From NCBI RefSeq assembly GCF_910592395.1, contig NC_088309.1, forward strand, positions 28,832,599 through 28,896,598: a DNA stretch of 64,000 nt, in the 5' to 3' direction. The first letter of the stretch is position 1; each line of letters begins with the position of its first letter. The translations under genes and the position numbers were made by a program. The notes under the pieces were generated by a model. That model was given only the letters and a program-made list of their open reading frames with translations. It made no database searches and had not been told where the DNA came from. Of the stretch, positions 11,765 through 24,403 are shown one piece after another. Origin of the DNA: Lineus longissimus (lineage: Eukaryota; Nemertea; Pilidiophora; Heteronemertea; Lineidae).

Positions 11765-14700
11765 ATGAGTAGCACACAGACATCGTCTGAAGGGACAGCA
11801 AATGCTGGATCAAGTTCCACAACTGGAAATGAAGAGGAACCAACTGCCCCACCAGATGGAAGTTATGAGTGTAATATTTGCCTTGACACTGCGCATGATG
11901 CCGTCATTAGCATGTGTGGACACCTTTTCTGGTTAGTATATCTGTTTGATGGGTGTGCTATATACAGTGGACATTTTTCGAACCGATGTCCATATAATGG
12001 GTAATGTAATGGCTCCTTTTCCAGCGGTTGATGACCGTTTACGTCTTGTGCATGTAGGCTATGATGTGCGTTGTTTTGTGTTTCACTTTCAGATGACTGA
12101 CCCCCGCACTGACCTGTGTCGCTTGTTGTCAACTCGTACATTGATGTCTGGTCGGCACTGTCACCATGTCATCTCAGTAGTTAACAATGTGCCAGTCTGA
12201 GGTAGGTACAGGTAAAGGGCCAAAACAAAGCCATAGGTACGATGAACACGTCATGACGCTGTGGTCCTTTGTTGGCCTTAGGTTGTTGTGGCTCTCAATG
12301 GCTTCGTCTGGCTGGTGCAGAGTTACCTATGTCAACTTTGGTCAACTTTGTACCTGTCCGAGTAAACTATTGTTAGCCACTCTGACCCATTATCAGTCAA
12401 TGGCTACCTCTGACTGGTACATAAGGTAACCTTCTATGGTGTAGCCTAAGCAGGAAAAAGATTCACATGGTATGTCAGATTGAGTAGGCCTACACGGTTA
12501 AAATAGGTGTCTCATAATGGTACAAAAGGCCCTCTACTTTAGAACATTTTCCGAATCTTCAGATCACAATCACATGGATCAAGATGAGTAGAAAGAAACA
12601 CAGAGTTTGAAGGCCAAGACCAAGACATCATGTAACTGTGGATAACAACATGCTCAGTGAGATCCACCTGTTCTCATCTTCTGAAATGTTTCTCTTCACC
12701 TTGGCATAGGGCTGCAGTAGAAAAATAACGTAACCTGTGTATGTGACAGAGCTCTGTGGTCGTGAGGGTCCAGTAGGATGACCCGAGTGGTGTGTCTTAC
12801 ATCGTAAGTCCTCTGGGACCAGTGCAACCCATTCTACAGTGTTACTGAGCATGTGCAGTTTGTCATTAAAACAGTTTATCAAAACTGCATGTAATATACA
12901 TAGTCTTTTTAAAACACTTGACAATGGGATGTTCCTGTAAAAATCTCAAATGGTCTTGTTTGATTATGTCAATTTTGGCAACAGAACATTCATGAAAAAA
13001 AATCTTAACCAATCGAATTATGTATCGAATCATTTTACATGAAAATGTCAGATGCACAATGTTATATTTTGCCCTAACAAGGCAATGAATGCTGATACCC
13101 CATGAATGTAGATATCGAGATGCTCTATAACATGTGTTTGTTATTTGAATTACTAAAAGCCATTTGAGTTGCCAGTGCATGGTTTCCATCATAGCCTAGG
13201 GCGTTGCCAGGTTAGATCATAAATTTATGTGAGATGTGTCCTTTACTGGTGTGGGTCTCGGGTTGGATGTATACAGCAGTTCTGCAGGCATTCACCGTGA
13301 GAGCATTAACCTGCGCAAGAAGTGATAAAGGTAGATTATACATGTTATAGGAAGGGGCTCGGTGGACCAGATTAATTTGGTCAGAGTCACGGAGAGGTGT
13401 ATTTTCTATCATCTCACATTGGACAATATTCATGCTTGGACCCCAAAGCTTCTGCCTGCAGTCCCCAAACTCTGAACTGTAGGACCAGGCATCTGAAAAT
13501 CTGACCAGAGAAGATCAGGTAGTACCTTATTCTCATGACATGGTAATTTGAACAAAGTACTTACTAACTAGTGTGTGGTAAACTAACAATCAACCAATCA
13601 TGGATCAAACATTGAACTTTCCAGGTTTGGTTCGACTCCGAGTTCAAATTACTCCTACACATCCATTAAAAAAAGAAACTCAGTCATATGACGTGGCGTT
13701 TTGTAGTTTCGCGTATCAGAGCTTTGATCAGAATTGTGCATTTCTAATGTTACCAGTCAGGTTGGTGGGTTTGGTTATCCCGGGGAAGTTCCAGAAAATT
13801 CCTTTTGTAACATAAGAAGTTGTCTCCTAAAGTTTCAGTCAGGAGCGAAGGATATTTCAATCTTAATAATATAGTGTATTAACATTTTGACATTTGGTTG
13901 TTCTGTGGATTATAATGGATAGATTGTTTTTTAGATATTGTCTGTTATTGACTCAGTCAATGTGGTTTATAATGGTGCTAATTTCCAGCTTGCGTTATCA
14001 ATGCCATTATTCACCTGATTGTTATCCAATGTGTTGCAGATGGCCTCAGGCACAACTTATGGCACAACATCTGGACGTATGGGAGGGGGATTTAGAGAAC
14101 TGGAGTGGTATTTGTAGTGTCATGGGGGGAGGGGATCATAGAGAACTGGAGTGGTATCTGTAGTGTCATGAGGGGAGGGGATCATAGAGAACTGGAGTGG
14201 TATTTGTAGTGTCATGGGGGGAGGGGATCATAGAGAACTGGAGTGGTATTTGTAGTGTCATGGGGGGAGGGGATCATAGAGAACTGGAGTGGTATTTGTA
14301 GTGTCATGAGGGGAGGGGATCATAGAGAACTGGAGTGGTATTTGTAGTGTCATGGGGGGAGGGGATCATAGAGAACTGGAGTGGTATTTGTAGTGTCATG
14401 GGGGGAGGGGATCATAGAGAACTGGAGTGGCATTTGTAGTGTCATGGGGGGAGGGGATCATAGAGAACTCGAGTGGCATTTGTAGTGTCATGGGGGGAGG
14501 GGATCATAGAGAACTGGAGTGGCATTTGTAGTGTCATGGGGGGAGGGGATCATAGAGAACTGGAGTGGCATTTGAAGTGTCATGGGGGGAGGGGATCATA
14601 GAGAACTGGAGTGGTATCTGTAGTGTCATGGGGGGAGGGGATCATAGAGAACTGGAGTGGTATTTGTAGTGTCATGGGGGGAGGGGATCATAGAGAACTG

Positions 14701-16302
14701 GAGTGGTATTTGTAGTGTCATGGGGGGAGGGGATCATAGAGAACTGGAGTGGTATTTGTAGTGTCATGGGGGGAGGGGATCATAGAGAACTGGAGTGGCA
14801 TTTGTAGTGTCATGGGGGGAGGGGATCATAGAGAACTGGAGTGGCATTTGTAGTGTCATGGGGGGAGGGGATCATAGAGAACTGGAGTGGTATCTGTAGT
14901 GTAATGAGGGGAGGGGTCATAGAGAACTGGAGTGGTATCTGTAGTGTAATGAGGGGAGGTGTCATAGAGAACTGGAGTGGTATCTGTAGTGTAATGAGGG
15001 GAGGGGTCATAGAGAACTGGAGTGGTATTTGTAGTGTCATGGGGGGAGGGGATCATAGAGAACTGGAGTGGCATTTGTAGTGTCATGGGGGGAGGGGATC
15101 ATAGAGAACTGGAGTGGCATTTGTAGTGTCATGGGGGGAGGGGATCATAGAGAACTGGAGTGGCATTTGTATTGTCATGGGGGGAGGGGATCATAGAGAA
15201 CTGGAGTGGCATTTGTAGCGTCATGGGGGATAGAGAGCCGAAGAGGCTAGAGAGTTGTAGGACTGCAAAGAAGCCTTTTGATATGGTGCACATTTTAACA
15301 GAGACCAACCACTCGGATGCCTGCATATGTGTTGACTTGAAATTGACATCTCCCTGTCTTTTTTCTTTCAGTTGGCCATGTCTCCATCAGTGGTTAGAAA
15401 CACGTCCTCACCGCCAAGTGTGTCCAGTTTGTAAAGCTGGAATTAGCAAAGATAAGGTCATCCCTCTTTATGGCAGAGGAAGCACTGGTCAGCAAGACCC
15501 AAGGTAAGGCTCACATCTGTGTACATGTATGGCTAAGCATCAGAAGGCTAACTCAACTTACCACCTCAACTTACCACCTCAACTTACTCTCTCTCTTTAA
15601 GCCTACAAGATCGTATCTTAGGATTACCAATGAGAAGTGAGCTATTAACAAATAACTAACGTTTCTACTGATGAAAGTATGACAATGTCGGAGTGGTGAC
15701 AAACTTTGTGTATCATCATTTGACTATACGTGTGATGTTTGTGACGTGGGGTTTATGATACCAAGACTTTTGTAACTTGGCCTTTTTTCGTCTTACAGGG
15801 AGAAATTACCCCCACGCCCAGCAGGTCAGAGATCGGAGCCAGAAAACACGGCTGGATTTCCTGGGTTCGGATTTGGAAACAATGGTGGTTTCCAAGTGTC
15901 ATTTGGCATTGGTGCATTTCCTTTTGGTATGTTTGCATCAACATTCAACTTCAATGATGGAAGGCCTGCCCCTCGTAAGTAGCTGCGGTTTCACATTTTA
16001 CCACTCTCATAAGCCATCATCGAGATCATTGAGAATAAGCAAGATATTTGATGGATGACGTTCTCATTAAGTGCTCTTACCAGTGTCACTCATCCTTGAA
16101 AGTGTCTGTGCTGGTGGCTGTTCTAGTAAGGTTCACCCACTCACAATCTCTCCTCAGACCTATGACCCACAAGAAGGTTTCATTTGTTTTATTTTCTGTT
16201 TCAGCACAGCCGGGTTCACCACAACATGCAGAAGATCAGTTCTTATCTCGTGTTTTCCTGTGGATAGCAGTCTTATTCATATTCTGGTTGTTAATCGCAT
16301 AG
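11765..16302 (+). CDS. RNF185: RNF185, ER membrane RING E3 ubiquitin ligase
   Basis: Four exons: 11765-11931, 15372-15503, 15799-15974 and 16205-16302. They total 573 nt, or 190 aa; the human protein is 192 aa. RNF185/RNF5 ligases ubiquitinate misfolded ER membrane proteins for degradation. The C3HC4 RING is complete: CNIC (36-39), CGHLFCWPC (51-59) and CPVC (73-76). The first intron splits the codon for Cys56, so the RING exists only after splicing. Conserved [20 protein letters not shown] linker residues follow. The Gly/Phe-rich segment [11 protein letters not shown] comes next, and the tail [18 protein letters not shown] is a C-terminal membrane anchor ending exactly like the vertebrate protein. 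The N-terminal 30 residues are Ser/Thr/Glu-rich and divergent. I prefer RNF185 over RNF5 from the [16 protein letters not shown] and GIGAFPFG blocks, though many invertebrates have one gene ancestral to both. Confidence 0.97.
14078..15232 (+). repeat. 46-bp G-rich minisatellite, about 25 copies, in RNF185 intron 1
   Basis: The unit reads roughly GGAGTGGTATTTGTAGTGTC followed by ATGGGGGGAGGGGATCATAGAGAACT. Most units are 46 bp; a sub-block near 14900-15010 is 45 bp (G-run and GATC shortened). Purine-rich runs of 4-6 G are on the transcribed gene's sense strand. The array ends about 140 bp before the exon 2 acceptor. Any short ORF across it (for example in the 45-bp block, where the period is a multiple of three) is a repeat artefact. 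Confidence 0.97.
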
Positions 16303-17989
16303 CTGACGACGATCCTATGATAGTGGACATGTTTACGTCTTCCACTACAAAGATATTTTGGAACTGAAGGCTGTCGACAAAGATATTGTCTTATTAGTAC
16401 AGACTGGTTGTGTCTGTTTAGGACTGTGGATGTGGGGATGGGTTTTAAATAGCCAGAGTTTGTAATGGGGCCAAATCAAATCCTTTCAGATCAAAAGTGG
16501 CATCTGGTGTTACTCTTATGTCTATTGCTGTTACCTTTAACAGACTTGAGGCTTTTGATGTTGTGGGAGGGGCATCGTCTCATATGGCTAATACCTGGCT
16601 CTGAAACAATTCCATGTCCACTGTGTAGTGCTATCCTTGAAATGTGATCGAGTGCGACCTTGTGTGCCAATGCCATTACACAGTCTATGGTTATGATTAT
16701 TGATAGTAATAATATATTGTCTTCAAAGAGGTTCTCTGGTCAACTTTAGGAGTTCACATGCAAAAGCGACTAATCCACTTCAGGTCTTTTTAAGTAAACA
16801 CAACTTCTCAGTTGTGAACCAGTGACATCGATGGCATTTGTTTGTTGTACATGAAAGTATTCATATCTGGGTCACTGTCAGCTTTGTTTTACCATCATTC
16901 TCTCATTCTTCTAAGGAATGGCTTTTAGTAGCTTTTACATTTGAACTCTTCACTTCATTCATGCTTCTAAACGTGTTTGTGCTGATCGACATGAAAGTGT
17001 CAGAACATCAGGTTTCCTCTAAAATGGTCTCATTTTGGATGGCTGTCCTGTGAAGGCATAGTCTGTAAATCAACTTGCATTTGGAGTATTTTCCAGTGTG
17101 TGGCTAGACATAATGAAGCTGTTTTAAAGTTATATGTAAATATTGTACATAGTTGATAGCAAGTATTGATTAGTCCATACTTGTTGATAGTAATGTAAAT
17201 TTATATAGTTATTTTGAGGTGAATGAGCTGAACTACAGGTCTGTGATCTACTTGGCAGTGTTTACTGGTGGTATCTTGTGTTATACTACACCAGTGAATA
17301 TTACCAAAGAGATTTTCTGTAGCTTAGTTCAGCTCTTTCATTTTAAACTAAAGGAATGTAATCAGTTAACTTGTTTTCTTGATGCACTAAACATTTAGTT
17401 ATAATTCCACTTTCTGAGAATGACAACCTATTGAAATGTTAGAAACAGATATCCTTGGACTATTCTCTACCTGACTGGACGTTGATTTCATCCAAGTTAA
17501 AAGTCATATCATCTTTCTGAACAGTTTTCGTAATGTGATGTTTTCTTTGTGATCACCTCAACTTGGATAATGCATCCTCTCAGACTCTCTCTACCATGTT
17601 CAGTTTGGTGAAGTTTCCCTGTTTTGACAAATAGTTTGAAGTTCAAAAAGATAAAGAAAATCAGTTGGTCGTCTGTGGCAAAGTGTGATGGTGTGCAGCT
17701 TTGGTCACAGTACCTCATCCCTCTTCGTCATAAAGGACTCGCAGTGGGAGACTTCTAACTCATGTAGTAAGTTCTCTTCTTCTGACTTGGAAAGTGTTTA
17801 CCCCATATGTTGTTTGTGCAACACCGCCTGTGAGTTCATGGTTGATAGATCAGTTTGATCGAAGAATAAATAATTCTTGTACAGGCTACGAAGTTTTCTT
17901 GGTCAGTTATTCAGGTGTACATTACTCTTCTGTATTTGACACGGCTGAGATGACCGGGCCCGTTGCCACTTCTGAGACATCCAGAGGAC
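16303..17989 (+). other. RNF185 3' UTR
   Basis: No coding exon is supported after the RNF185 stop. The stretch is AT-rich and 3'-UTR-like. AATAAA at 17865-17870 is the best candidate polyadenylation signal, just before the 134-bp satellite. The exact cleavage site is not visible. Confidence 0.5.
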
Positions 17990-19190
17990 TATGACCATGA
18001 ACCAGAGACAACTTTTCCCATGATAGTGGAGCCAGGTTGTGACCATGTCTTGACTTTGTCCAACTGGGTTAAGCAGTTGCCCCTGTAACATGCCTCAAGT
18101 CGAGATGGTCACCAGAAGACCATATCCCTGTTGTACCAAGCTTGGCTGAGACAGCTTCACCATCGTTGTGACCATGTCTTGACTTTGTCCAACTGGGTGA
18201 AACAGCTGCCCCTGTACCAAGTCTGAGGTCGGATGGTCGTCGTCAGACTATGATCATGTCCCTGTTGTACCAAGCTTGGCAGAGACAGCTTCACCATCGT
18301 TGTGACCATGACTTGACTGTGTCCAACTGGGTGAAACAGCTGCCCCTGTACCAAGTCTGAGGTGGGATGGTCGTCGTCAGACTATGATCATGTCTCTGTT
18401 GTACCAAGCTTGGCAGAGACAGCTTCTCCATCGTTGTGACCATGTCTTGACTCTGTCCAACTGGGTGAAATAGCTGCCCCTGTACCAAGTCTGAGGTGGG
18501 ATGGTCGTCGTCAGACTATGATCATGTCTCTGTTGTACCAAGCTTGGCTGAGACAGCTTCTCCATCGTTGTGACCATGTCTTGACTGTGTCCAACTGGGT
18601 GAAACAGCTGCCCCTGTGCCAAGTCTGAGGTGGAATGGACGTCAGAGGACTATGATCATGTCCCTGTTGTACCAAGCTTGGCTGAGACAGCTTCTCCATC
18701 GTTGTGACCATGACTTGACTGTGTCCATCTGGGTGAAACAGCTGCCCCTGTGCCAAGTCTGAGGTTGGATGGTCGTCAGACTATGATCATGTCTCTGTTG
18801 TACCAAGCTTGGCAGAGACAGCTTCTCCATCGTTGTGACCATGACTTGACTGTGTCCATCTGGGTGAAACAGCTGCCCCTGTGCCAAGTCTGAGGTTGGA
18901 TGGTCGTCAGACTATGATCATGTCTCTGTTGTACCAAGCTTGGCTGAGACAGCTTCACCATCGAGAGAAGCCAGATTGTGACCATGTTTTGACTGCATCC
19001 AACTAGCAAGGTGAATTAATAGTTGCACCCTGTAACATGCCCGAGGTCGAGATATCCAGGTTGTCATCAGAGGGCAAAGATCATATATCCCCGTTTTACT
19101 AAACGTCCTTCAGCTTGAGGCCAGGTAGTGACCATGTCTTGACTATGTCCAACCAGGTAAAACAGCTGCCCCCCAGCTGAGGCATGAACT
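17990..19190 (+). repeat. 134-bp satellite, about 8 units, between convergent genes
   Basis: The landmark ACCATG(T/A)CTTGACT occurs at 18042, 18171, 18305, 18439, 18573, 18707, 18838, 18981 and 19129. Core spacing is 134 bp, with 131-bp and longer degenerate units at the edges. Internal copies are nearly identical and edge copies decay, the pattern expected from unequal exchange. The array sits exactly between the 3' ends of RNF185 (+) and RABGEF1 (-). Minus-strand ORFs of 65-81 codons here repeat the same peptide in shifted frames and are not genes. Confidence 0.95.
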
Positions 19191-19267
19191 GATACAGGGA
19201 CCAGATTGTGTCACTACAGAACAAGAGTAAACATGGTTCTCCTTTACGTGTTCACATGATAAATTAC

Positions 19268-19273
19268 TTTATT
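19268..19273 (-). terminator. Candidate RABGEF1 polyadenylation signal
   Basis: TTTATT on the + strand reads AATAAA on the minus strand, 1.0 kb below the RABGEF1 stop codon. The stretch 19274-20274 is then its 3' UTR; I see no coding exon in it. Confidence 0.45.
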
Positions 19274-20274
19274 CTCCCAAGATTTACAAGTATATACATC
19301 AAAGCTTCATGTCTGGAGCAAAATAAATAAAAACTGTACAATATTCACAGTGAAATAAGACACCCAGTATCTACACAAATGACCCACTTATAATTTTCAT
19401 CAGACATAAATGCTTTGTTGTCGATCTTGGGTCATTACCAACATTTTCCAGAGAAAAAAAGTTGGAAACATCTCAAACGGTTTATGTCTGGTTATTCAAG
19501 GAAACGCCCGACACCAGCATCGAGAACAATCATAGCTCAAACAAACAAGATATACAATCCATTGCTGGCATTATAGAACACATTCGGTAGAAGTCTTTTG
19601 GTTAGAAGTGTCATTATTACAAAGAACAAAAACAAAATGGTGCAAGATATCAACAAAGACCAAGCAGAATGATGATCTGCCAAAAACTCGGGGTTATTGT
19701 CACACTACTGACCTCTTAATACCAATGTTCTAAAACACTTTGATAACCTCATTTCGATAGTCATGTGGCCAATGAGGACCAACTGGCCAATACGAGACAT
19801 TGAAACTCTTCTGTGAATGAAGAACGAAGGTGAGCTCATCCTCCATAAAACACATGGTAAAGCATCGTGTTGGCATGAAGTCACCTCCTTTCATGCCTTG
19901 TCACAACTCAATGTTCCCACAGATCATAGACACTGGAATCATCTGACACAAAAATATCCCACAGGCAAGATTTACAACATTTTTACCAATTTGTGCATCG
20001 ATCTATAAAAAATTGGCAGTAAAAAATGCCTACCCACAAATTTTACAACATGACTAGGAATAAATGGCAAAAGCCCAAGTCAGGGCCACAAGCCTTATTT
20101 GATGATGAAATGTATCAAAATGTTTGCCTCCAAAGATAACAGTGGCCATGCATGTTCAAACAGCTAACCAAAAATGAACATAAATGGTTGATATTTCCCC
20201 CGATGCCAAGGGGACTTGGCTGTGCCTCTGAAGGCAGACATGTTTTCAATAAGGTACACATGAAGCATTTAAAG

Positions 20275-23200
20275 CTATAGCGCTTGTTGAGGAGTAAGAG
20301 GTGGTGGTAACATATCACTATCAACATTCTCCAGTTGGTCCAGATCAACTTTGGTTTTCCTTGGTTTAATAACCAGTGGTGTATTATGAAGAACAGTTTG
20401 TATGTGAGCTTTGAAGCTGTCCTTAAACTCTCTCATATCTTGCTGGAGCTGTAACGCTTCAGCCATGAGTTTCTCATGTCGTTGTTGCAAGTCCGCTAAC
20501 GTGTTCAAGTTCTGATACATGAGCCGAAGTCCTTCACACATAAAGTTATCTGTAGGTGGCGCCACCTCCCCAGACATGTAACGTTCATACTCCTCCTCCT
20601 CTAAGCTCAGTGATTGGGCGTCGATGTTTTGAATAAATGCAACTGCACAGCACTGAAACAAGAAGAGGCATAAAATAAGTAATTTGGGTGCATTTTCTGA
20701 TATTTTTCATCCGGAGACACTTTGGATACACTTTATGTTGTTCATGTGATAACTGCTGGCAAGAGTTACATCAACCAGGCCTTCTTGTGTTAGGTAAAGG
20801 AAGCCATAGAAAAAGCCTAGCTGAAGCCAATCTGCTGTCTTCTTGGATGGGGAAGGGAGGGGTGATGAATGATGACTAACAAAGAGCTCAGGAGGTATTT
20901 GAAGGCATCTCCACCACTTTGTGTTATGCTTTACTGGCTCCATCATCATAGTCATCAGTATCCTAACTCACCAGATTAGTGAAGTAATATCCCGCCTCTC
21001 CACTCATGAGTCGCTTCGGGTTGGCAAACCTAGTTATGAACTGGATATTCGACTGAAGGAGGGGCGGATTAGCCTTGAGGACGATGTAGATCAATGCCGG
21101 CAGGAACTCATCAGCACTGGCTGGACCGTTCTTAGACATGCGCAGAATCTCAAAGATATGTTTGCTGCAGTGGACGATGCAGGCAAGTTTGTCCTGTGGA
21201 GCCCGCTTTGAGTCCATCTCAATGATATCTGGAAAGAACAATTTGAACAGTCATTAGAATGCAGCTGTACAGCAAGAAGACACTTCAATCGCCTCTTTCA
21301 AGTGGAAAGACATAGATAACAAATCTCAAGTGTTTCATAAATCGGTTCACTATTTCATCCAACTTGACATTATATATTTGTCCCGATGACTTTCAACTGA
21401 CCATAAATTACACCACCCCATAACCTAATAACCTGGAGTTAAATGGACTCAACTGACATGGCTCAAAGTTGGCCACCAAAGCCAGCTAGGCATCACCTAG
21501 CAATACATCAATAAGAGACATCTTGCTATTTCGGAGCAGACGCTCTATTGTGACCATTCTTACCTGTGATTGCTGCATCGATGGTGCCGCGAATCTCAAG
21601 GTCATTCTCCGTAATCAGAGCATCAAGTTGTTGAGCAGACACCCAGTGAAGACTGCGGATCTTGTTCTGAACGGCGAGATCCTTTTCTTCATCATCTGCT
21701 GTTGGCGGACAGAAGACGGTCCGATACATCCGAGTCATGATATATTTTTCGATGAAGTCCATGAGAGTATCGATAGTTTCGCTGGAAATGCCTGAAATAC
21801 GATACAAGATATTAGTTCCCACAGAAGAAACTTGTTAAAGCCATCTTCATTCACTGTCCTCATTAGGCCTATCTGCTACGGTCACAGAGCTCCCTTCATT
21901 CTGCCTGGATCTGATCTCATATTATCATGCATCACAGCAACCTGAGACAAGCAGCACCACAGCAAGAGAACAACTCACCTTTAAAAAGAGTATTGGTATG
22001 CAACCTATCACCAATCTTCTGATAAAAATCCTGCACCATCTCAGAGTGCTCGTCGACTGGAATCTCTCCAAGCACCTGAATCTGTTCAATAAATGCGCGC
22101 ACTTGTCTCGATATGTCTAGAGCAGCTGGTCGACGTAACGTTCGAAGGAAATCAGCAAAGTCTCCACCGACTTGTTGGCTTTCTAAGCTGGTTGTATTGG
22201 TGCGATGAGATTCTTTGCGACCGTGATGATCTTGGGATTCTAGAATAAGATGAAGCACACATCACAAGAATGACCTTGACACAACATCAAACTCTGGAAT
22301 AGTGTCACATTAGTGAGGCCAAAACACAGGATGAGTCAAGGCACAGCTGGCCATGTCTTATCACCTCAATGTCTGTCTAGACCAAATGTAACCACACTCA
22401 CGCCATCAACCCATCACAAGACTGGCTAGACATGGTCCTCTAGACACTGACCACAGTATCTCCCCAGCTGAATTTGGCACATGTCTCTGAATCGATTAAT
22501 GGTCAAGAATGTCTGATAGTGGAATCATTGTGATTTAAGAATTTGTTCCATATTTCATAAGAACATTGTGTGAAATCAAACCTACTTGGGTGTGGAGAGA
22601 AAGGTCAAACTTTGGACAAGTTGAGAAAGACAAGGTATAGTCACATGACACGAAATAAGAGGGACCAGTTTGATAAGATGTAACAAAGATACCAGCATGA
22701 CAGGTGTCTGCTGATTGGTCAAAATTCCTGCTCATGGAAAGTAGTTAATGCTACAGAGTGTTGTGTTCAGAGGCGAGAGTGTTGGGAGTTCTTACCCTTT
22801 GTGGAGGTCCTCTTCATAAAGATCGACTTGACAGTGTTGGCTCTCTTCTCTGCTATTTGTTTCTTTTTCTCCTCAAACTTGAGGAAGGACGCAGTGATGT
22901 CTGAAGCACCAGACGGCCTGAAATGGAAAATAATGAAATTGTTGATGTTGCTACTGATTAAGGCCAAACAGATTAATCATTGTGTCACAGTTGCTTGTGC
23001 GTAATATTCATCAAAATGATTCACTCACATCCACCTCATTTCATAAAAATGATGGTTTTCCCAAAAAGAAACTCCCGACTATCCTATTAGATGGATTGTA
23101 AATGAAGAAATATTGCCATCACCTACAGGCTACAGTCACTTGATTTTCATGTGTTTTTTTAAAATGATTTATAACTTGAGCTAGGTCTCCAGTCTGCAAA

Positions 23201-24403
23201 ATGAGACGTCTTCCAAGTCCTTTTTCGATGCAAACATTTTCAACCAAGCATCTTCAAAAGAGATCCATACACTGCCTGATACAACTGAAGGATATAACAC
23301 CTGCTGATGACCACCAAGTGCATTGTCTCTGATCACTTGATCCTGTTCTCAACAGTATGTAACTTAGTCCGCGGCAGAACTTGCACAATCAACCAGAGGA
23401 AGCAATGATTTTATCCTGTTTTTTAACAATAATCCAACAAAGAAAGTCAACAATCAACAGGATAGAGCAGACGACACAATGACCACAGCAGACGACACCA
23501 GCATCACTTTCTCTCATGGATTCATCTCCTCAACTAAAACATGCTCGCTCCACACAAAGACTGCGAGAAATCTGAGTCACTACATGATGACATCACAACC
23601 AATGATTCGTTCAACTCATCACCACATAATAAACCAGGCCGGGATCCCACCATCTTGGATACAGCAGGACAGCTAATTAACCCTCCATCAACAACAAACA
23701 AATTTTGACAACAAATAGGCAAACTTTTAATTTGTTGTTATTACCAAAGCAAAACCCAGCTCTGTAGTAGGCCTACAATCATGCAAGTTCAATCACTTAT
23801 GATAAGTCTATGTGACCACAGAAGCTTGGACACAGATCTCGGGTTTAATTATCATCTTCAAAGAAAAATTGCCTCCTGCTAAGTATTTTCAGATTTCCCC
23901 CAGCTATCACATGGCAATCATTCAATAGCACTGACCTGACTAAGTGGAATTGCTCAACAGACAGTTTTGATAAGAATTTGATTTCAACTTTCAGTTTCAT
24001 TTTTAACAGGAAGTTCCAATTTCAGTTTTAACAGGTTCGATGTCAACTGCCTAAGATTCGCTAAACCACTGAAATGTACTTACTCATGTCAGCACTGATG
24101 TTCATATCATACTGGACTGAATAGAATTGAGAACCAGACTCCAACAAAAACTTATAAAAATACTTTTCTCCAGAAAAGTGGAGGACAAATGGACCAAAGG
24201 AAAGTTTACCTCTTCACAGGTTTCTTCTTGTCCTCGTCATGCTGCAGCTGAGCTTGCTTGGCTTTCTGGTAAACATCCCGGTAACATTTAGAACAAAAGT
24301 TCTGCCATGCTGGGTTACCATAGAAACCACAGCCATTCTTACAGAGCAGGTCATCCTCGTTGATGTGGAAGCCACCTTTCTTCTGTGCCTTCGTCTCCGT
24401 CAT
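20275..24403 (-). CDS. RABGEF1: RABGEF1 / Rabex-5, Rab5 guanine-nucleotide exchange factor
   Basis: Six coding exons on the minus strand: 24210-24403, 22796-22917, 21979-22239, 21564-21791, 20972-21228 and 20275-20652. They total 1440 nt, or 479 aa; human is 491. The protein activates Rab5 on early endosomes and binds ubiquitin. The N-terminal A20 zinc finger is intact (C21, C25, C37, C40 in [20 protein letters not shown]). A helical-bundle and VPS9 GEF domain follows, with [33 protein letters not shown] and [10 protein letters not shown]. The Asp of DEFLP and the Tyr/Thr of YYFTN correspond to the catalytic residues. The C-terminal exon holds a coiled-coil ([19 protein letters not shown]), the Rabaptin-binding region in the family. 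The ubiquitin-binding MIU helix that normally follows the zinc finger is not found. ATG 24403 gives [12 protein letters not shown], matching the short lead of the human protein. Confidence 0.96.

Noticed and set aside
13600-13660. GGTTCGACTCC resembling a tRNA B box
   Set aside because: No matching A box or cloverleaf arms at the right distance; I found no convincing tRNA gene in the window.
14810-15326. Repetitive ORFs of about 65-80 codons on both strands
   Set aside because: They follow the 45/46-bp minisatellite in RNF185 intron 1 and encode only its translated unit.
18157-19009. Series of minus-strand ORFs with the same peptide (HPVGHSQDMVTTM)
   Set aside because: Frame-shifted readings of the 134-bp satellite; not a protein repeat family.
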